Below, one piece after another: positions 61,234-64,000 of a stretch of DNA of 64,000 nucleotides. Position numbers and translations under genes: made by a program. Below the pieces are notes generated by a model that was not told where the DNA came from, did not search any database, and worked only from the letters and a program-made list of their open reading frames with translations. The stretch is from Halomonas sp. McH1-25 (GTDB lineage Bacteria > Pseudomonadota > Gammaproteobacteria > Pseudomonadales > Halomonadaceae), in the NCBI RefSeq assembly GCF_022348165.1, contig NZ_JAKRFI010000003.1:62001-126000 (forward strand), written 5' to 3'. Numbering within the stretch: the first letter of the stretch is position 1; every line of letters begins with the position of its first letter.

Positions 61234-62673
61234 ATGAATTATCTACAGCACTTTGATTCAGAAAGAGTTATTGAGGCATGTGTTGCTGGTGCCGGGGATT
61301 TCGGACGCGGCATCCTGCGCCAGGCCCGGCAGATGAATAGCCTATCCGTGCGGGTTGCCGTGGATGTGGATGCAGAGACCGCCGCTCGGGCCCTACAGCT
61401 TTCAGGGATACCAGATAGCCAAATAATGGTATGCCATGACAGTTCGACGGCGACAGAAGCTTGGGAACGTGGGCTCTGTATCGCCTCAGGAAGTTTGGAG
61501 TTGGTCTGTCATTTGCCTTTCGAAATCGTCGTGGAGTCAACTGGCATACCTGATGTAGGGGCCCGCCATGCCGAGATTGCCATTCAAGCCGATAAACATG
61601 TCGGTATCGCAACCAAAGAGACAGAGTCCGTTGTCGGCCCTTACCTGACTCGTCTGGCCGAGCAACATGGTCGGTTATTCACCCCGCTGGACGGCGATCA
61701 GCCCAGTCTACTGATTGGACTTATCACTTGGGCGCAGACGCTAGGATTCGAAATCGTTGCTGCAGGCAAGAGCAGCGAGTATGACTTTATCTGGGATGAG
61801 CAAGGCGAGGCAGTTTGGTGTAATGGCACGTGCTACCCGGCTCGCGACCTCAAGCGTGCCTGGGCAATGGCCGATGGCCAGGAAGTTCCCACTATCGCGG
61901 CACGCAGCGAGATGCTTTCAGCCATACCGCAGATTTCGGTACCGGATCTCTGCGAAATGACCAATGTAGCCAATGCTACCAGCCTGGTCCCGGATAGGCC
62001 TGACTTTCATGCCCTGGTGCTGCGGACCCATGAAGTTCCAACTCTGTTGGACCATCAGAGGTTCGGGGGTGTACTAGAAGGCAGTGGCCGCCTGGAAGTG
62101 TTCAACTGCCTGCGTCGTCCCGATGAAGTCAGCTTCGCAGGTGGAGTCTTCGTGATCCTGCGCTGCGAAGATCACGACGCATGGGAGCTTTTGCGCGCGA
62201 AAGGTCATGTTCTCAGCCGCAGTGGTAACAGCGCAATGGTATACCTGCCGCGACATCTGCTGGGATTGGAAGCACCCATCTCTCTGCTGGATGCCGTCTT
62301 GAAGGGGTTGCCTTCCGGGGGAGGGCCTGCCGTCAGGCCACATGTCGACCTGACCGCGCGTGCCACGCAGGGTTTCGCCAGCGGGCAACGGCTAGAGATG
62401 AAAGGGCATCATCGGCACATTGAGGGACTCAGGCCCGAAGTGCATGGCAGTGTACCACTATCACCCTCCGCTCCAGTTCCATTCTACCTGCTTCCTGGGG
62501 CTGAAATTGTTCGCCCCGTCGCAGCAGGACAGCTAATCACTCTTGCTGATGTCTCTCTTCCTGAGTCGCACTTACTGCGTCTTCGCCGGGCGCAGGATGC
62601 CATGTTCTTTGGTAACGCCAGCCCATCCACGCAACCACCCTCAAAGGAGACACTTTCTACACCACGTTCTTGA
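61234..62673 (+). CDS. SAF-domain homoserine-dehydrogenase-like oxidoreductase
   Basis: This 479-residue protein has an N-terminal NAD(P)-binding fold (A-C-V-A-G-A-G-D-F-G-R-G-I-L-R, near 15-30) similar to homoserine dehydrogenases, a central part with V-E-S-T-G-I-P-D-V-G and K-E-T-E-S-V-V-G-P, and a C-terminal SAF-type region (P-F-Y-L-L-P-G-A-E, A-G-Q-L-I-T-L-A-D-V). This fusion is often encoded near carboxylate transporters. It may oxidise an imported hydroxy-acid. I chose the ATG at 61234, as the long frame upstream crosses the operator site. It lies 61 bases before tctC. Substrate unknown. Confidence 0.8.
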   Translation: MNYLQHFDSERVIEACVAGAGDFGRGILRQARQMNSLSVRVAVDVDAETAARALQLSGIPDSQIMVCHDSSTATEAWERGLCIASGSLELVCHLPFEIVVESTGIPDVGARHAEIAIQADKHVGIATKETESVVGPYLTRLAEQHGRLFTPLDGDQPSLLIGLITWAQTLGFEIVAAGKSSEYDFIWDEQGEAVWCNGTCYPARDLKRAWAMADGQEVPTIAARSEMLSAIPQISVPDLCEMTNVANATSLVPDRPDFHALVLRTHEVPTLLDHQRFGGVLEGSGRLEVFNCLRRPDEVSFAGGVFVILRCEDHDAWELLRAKGHVLSRSGNSAMVYLPRHLLGLEAPISLLDAVLKGLPSGGGPAVRPHVDLTARATQGFASGQRLEMKGHHRHIEGLRPEVHGSVPLSPSAPVPFYLLPGAEIVRPVAAGQLITLADVSLPESHLLRLRRAQDAMFFGNASPSTQPPSKETLSTPRS

Positions 62674-62734
62674 TCGAACGCTCCCTAAGCACTGAGTAAC
62701 GCCCTAGATAACAACATTATTTCTGGAGAAGGCC

Positions 62735-63703
62735 ATGTTCATGAAACACTCACTCGTAGCGGCAAGCTCTCTCGGCCTAGTACTGATGTGGAATGCCTCG
62801 GCCACCCTCGCAAGCGATGCTGACGCTGAGTATCCTACCAAGCCCCTACAGTTCCTGGTGGCTGCCGGTGCAGGTGGTGGCACAGACAATTTTGCGCGTA
62901 CTGTAAAACCAATGCTGGAAGAGGCATTGGATACTAACGTGACCATAATCAATCTGCCCGCGGCATCTGGTGCTCTCGCCCACCAACGTACGGCCAGCAG
63001 TAGCCCCGACGGCCATACTTTGGACTTTGCATCCTCCACTTTTGTAACGTCCCTAGCAGCTGGCCAGAACCCCATCGGGCTTGACGAGTTGACGCCGGTC
63101 GCTCGCATGCAATCCGATGTCATGACGTTAATCGTCGACCCTGAAAAATATCCAGATTTCGAATCCTTCCTCAAACATGCCAAGGAGAACCCGGGCGAAG
63201 TCATCATCGGTGGAACTCATGCAGCCAGCCCGGACCGGATGGCGTTTCTAGCCTTTCGCGATGCAACGGGGCTGGACATGAACTTCATCCCTTACGACCA
63301 GGAAGGCAGCGTGTCGGCCAACGTAATGGGCGGAAACATCGATGGCATGTTCGGCGAGATCAGCTCGACTCTAGGCTATATGGAGTCAGGAGAAATGATG
63401 CCGATCCTAGTATTCGCCGAGGAACGCCTGGGCAACTTCCCCGATATTCCTACAACCGTGGAGCATGGCTGGGACCTCACCGATGGGAATGAGCGAGGTG
63501 TCTTCGTCAACGCAGATACTCCGCCTGAAATCGTTTCTAAAATTGAGTCTTCACTGAAAAACGTTTATGACTCCGATGCCTATCAAGAATATGAAGAGCG
63601 CGTCAATCTCCATTACCGCGAAGGCTGGCTGGGAAGCGAAGCCTATCGCCAAAAGCTGGAAGATAACTACGAACTATACAAGCGCCTTCTCGAAGAGAAC
63701 TGA
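62735..63703 (+). CDS. tctC: tripartite tricarboxylate transporter binding protein TctC
   Basis: This 322-residue periplasmic protein has a signal peptide (M-F-M-K-H-S-L-V-A-A-S-S-L-G-L-V-L) cleaved near T-L-A-S-D, then the TctC/Bug fold: Y-P-T-K-P-L-Q-F-L-V-A-A-G-A-G-G-G-T-D. It should catch a carboxylate for TctAB. GGAGAAGGCC precedes the ATG. It lies between the SAF-domain gene and tctB, which is cut off by the window edge. Ligand unknown. Confidence 0.9.
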   Translation: MFMKHSLVAASSLGLVLMWNASATLASDADAEYPTKPLQFLVAAGAGGGTDNFARTVKPMLEEALDTNVTIINLPAASGALAHQRTASSSPDGHTLDFASSTFVTSLAAGQNPIGLDELTPVARMQSDVMTLIVDPEKYPDFESFLKHAKENPGEVIIGGTHAASPDRMAFLAFRDATGLDMNFIPYDQEGSVSANVMGGNIDGMFGEISSTLGYMESGEMMPILVFAEERLGNFPDIPTTVEHGWDLTDGNERGVFVNADTPPEIVSKIESSLKNVYDSDAYQEYEERVNLHYREGWLGSEAYRQKLEDNYELYKRLLEEN

Positions 63704-63726
63704 GGTAGAGGCTGCACCTTAGCGCG

Positions 63727-63763
63727 CGGATCGGGCTTGGCCCGCCAGGCCAAGCCCGATCCG
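63727..63763 (+). promoter_or_regulatory. strong intergenic hairpin tctC-tctB
   Basis: A perfect 16-base stem, CGGATCGGGCTTGGCC/GGCCAAGCCCGATCCG, with a five-base loop. It lies between tctC and tctB without a T-run, as in hairpins that let the binding-protein gene be expressed more than the membrane genes. Confidence 0.6.
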
Positions 63764-63824
63764 CCCCACCCTCTTCGTGCCGCGCACCACGACTTGCCGG
63801 CATCCACTCTCATCGGGCCCGAAC

Positions 63825-64000
63825 ATGCACGCCAAGGTTATGACTTTTGCCGCTGCGATAGTATTGCTCGCTATTGTGGCACTCATACCCACGCTTAAAT
63901 TCCCCAGTGCCGAGGAGGTCTCGACCTTCATAGGGCCACGCCTTTGGCCATTATGCTTGCTGGTTGCGCTGTTGGTGCTCGGCAGTTTCTTGTTGGCTAC
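63825..64000 (+). CDS. tctB: TctB-like membrane subunit (partial, runs off right edge)
   Basis: The window ends inside this frame, which gives 58 residues: a first helix (F-A-A-A-I-V-L-L-A-I-V-A-L-I-P), a small loop with F-I-G-P-R-L-W-P, and the start of a second helix (C-L-L-V-A-L-L-V-L-G-S-F). The F-x-G-P-R-x-W-P loop is typical of TctB. It follows tctC by 121 bases. An ATG at 63840 is also possible. The end is outside the window. Confidence 0.75.
   Translation, partial: MHAKVMTFAAAIVLLAIVALIPTLKFPSAEEVSTFIGPRLWPLCLLVALLVLGSFLLA

Noticed and set aside
1-64000. CRISPR arrays, rRNA or tRNA genes
   Set aside because: No regularly spaced direct repeats, and no rRNA segment or tRNA-like cloverleaf with a T-loop GTTCGA-type motif in context, were recognised by eye. 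A tRNAscan or Infernal run would be needed to exclude small RNAs fully.

Overview
The window looks like chromosomal DNA of a Gammaproteobacterium of the Halomonadaceae (Halomonas-like). This is inferred from GC-rich, halophile-style genes (OapA/M23 endopeptidase, YaiI, YqjG, ModABC, a TctC-type transporter) and their overall look; no 16S or other taxonomic marker is present. The first ~2.9 kb is clearly AT-rich compared with the rest and is probably acquired DNA.

Layout. (1) 1-2859 is an AT-rich quorum-sensing patch: a partial AsnO/VioC-like Fe(II)/2-oxoglutarate oxygenase leaves the window on the left, divergent from a LuxR regulator and a LuxI acyl-homoserine-lactone synthase. (2) 2860-7380 is a scrap-yard of mobile and addiction DNA: two broken genes that lack long intact frames (an amber-interrupted membrane protein and a bactofilin-like pseudogene), a Phd/VapC module, an integrase catalytic fragment, an Xre/RES module and an IS1182-type transposase remnant. 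(3) 7382-14277 holds housekeeping genes: a DEAD-box helicase, YaiI, glutathionyl-hydroquinone reductase, a LysR regulator and an M23 endopeptidase. (4) 15233-18948 is nitrate sensing (NasS, NasT) and nitrate uptake (NarK/NasA type). (5) 19016-36924 holds a fused ABC exporter, a siderophore-binding protein, a four-gene stress-type dehydrogenase operon, a peroxiredoxin, an MFS transporter, an ECF sigma factor with a DGPF partner, modE-modABC, and a PilZ/HD-GYP protein. (6) 37041-50644 holds a giant CheB-CheR-PAS histidine kinase with a solitary receiver, a MotA/MotB-like pair, an EamA exporter with a LysR regulator, a C2H2-finger/DUF2795 gene pair, and small membrane proteins. (7) 50901-59366 is the assimilatory nitrate/nitrite reductase cluster (cobA, nasC, nasB, nirB, nirD). 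(8) 59634-64000 is a decayed nudK, then a GntR regulator divergent from a SAF-domain oxidoreductase and a tripartite tricarboxylate transporter, cut by the window end.

How they fit together: NasS/NasT, NasA, the NasC-NasB/NirBD enzymes, siroheme methylase CobA and the molybdate importer ModABC form one nitrate-assimilation programme scattered over 45 kb. The nasA, nasC and nirB leaders each carry a hairpin just before the start codon, as expected for antitermination by the ANTAR protein NasT. A miniature inverted-repeat element occurs twice complete and once truncated. The most novel-looking items are the quorum-sensing patch with its oxygenase and a luxI carrying a fresh 15-bp in-frame duplication, and the C2H2/DUF2795 gene pair.
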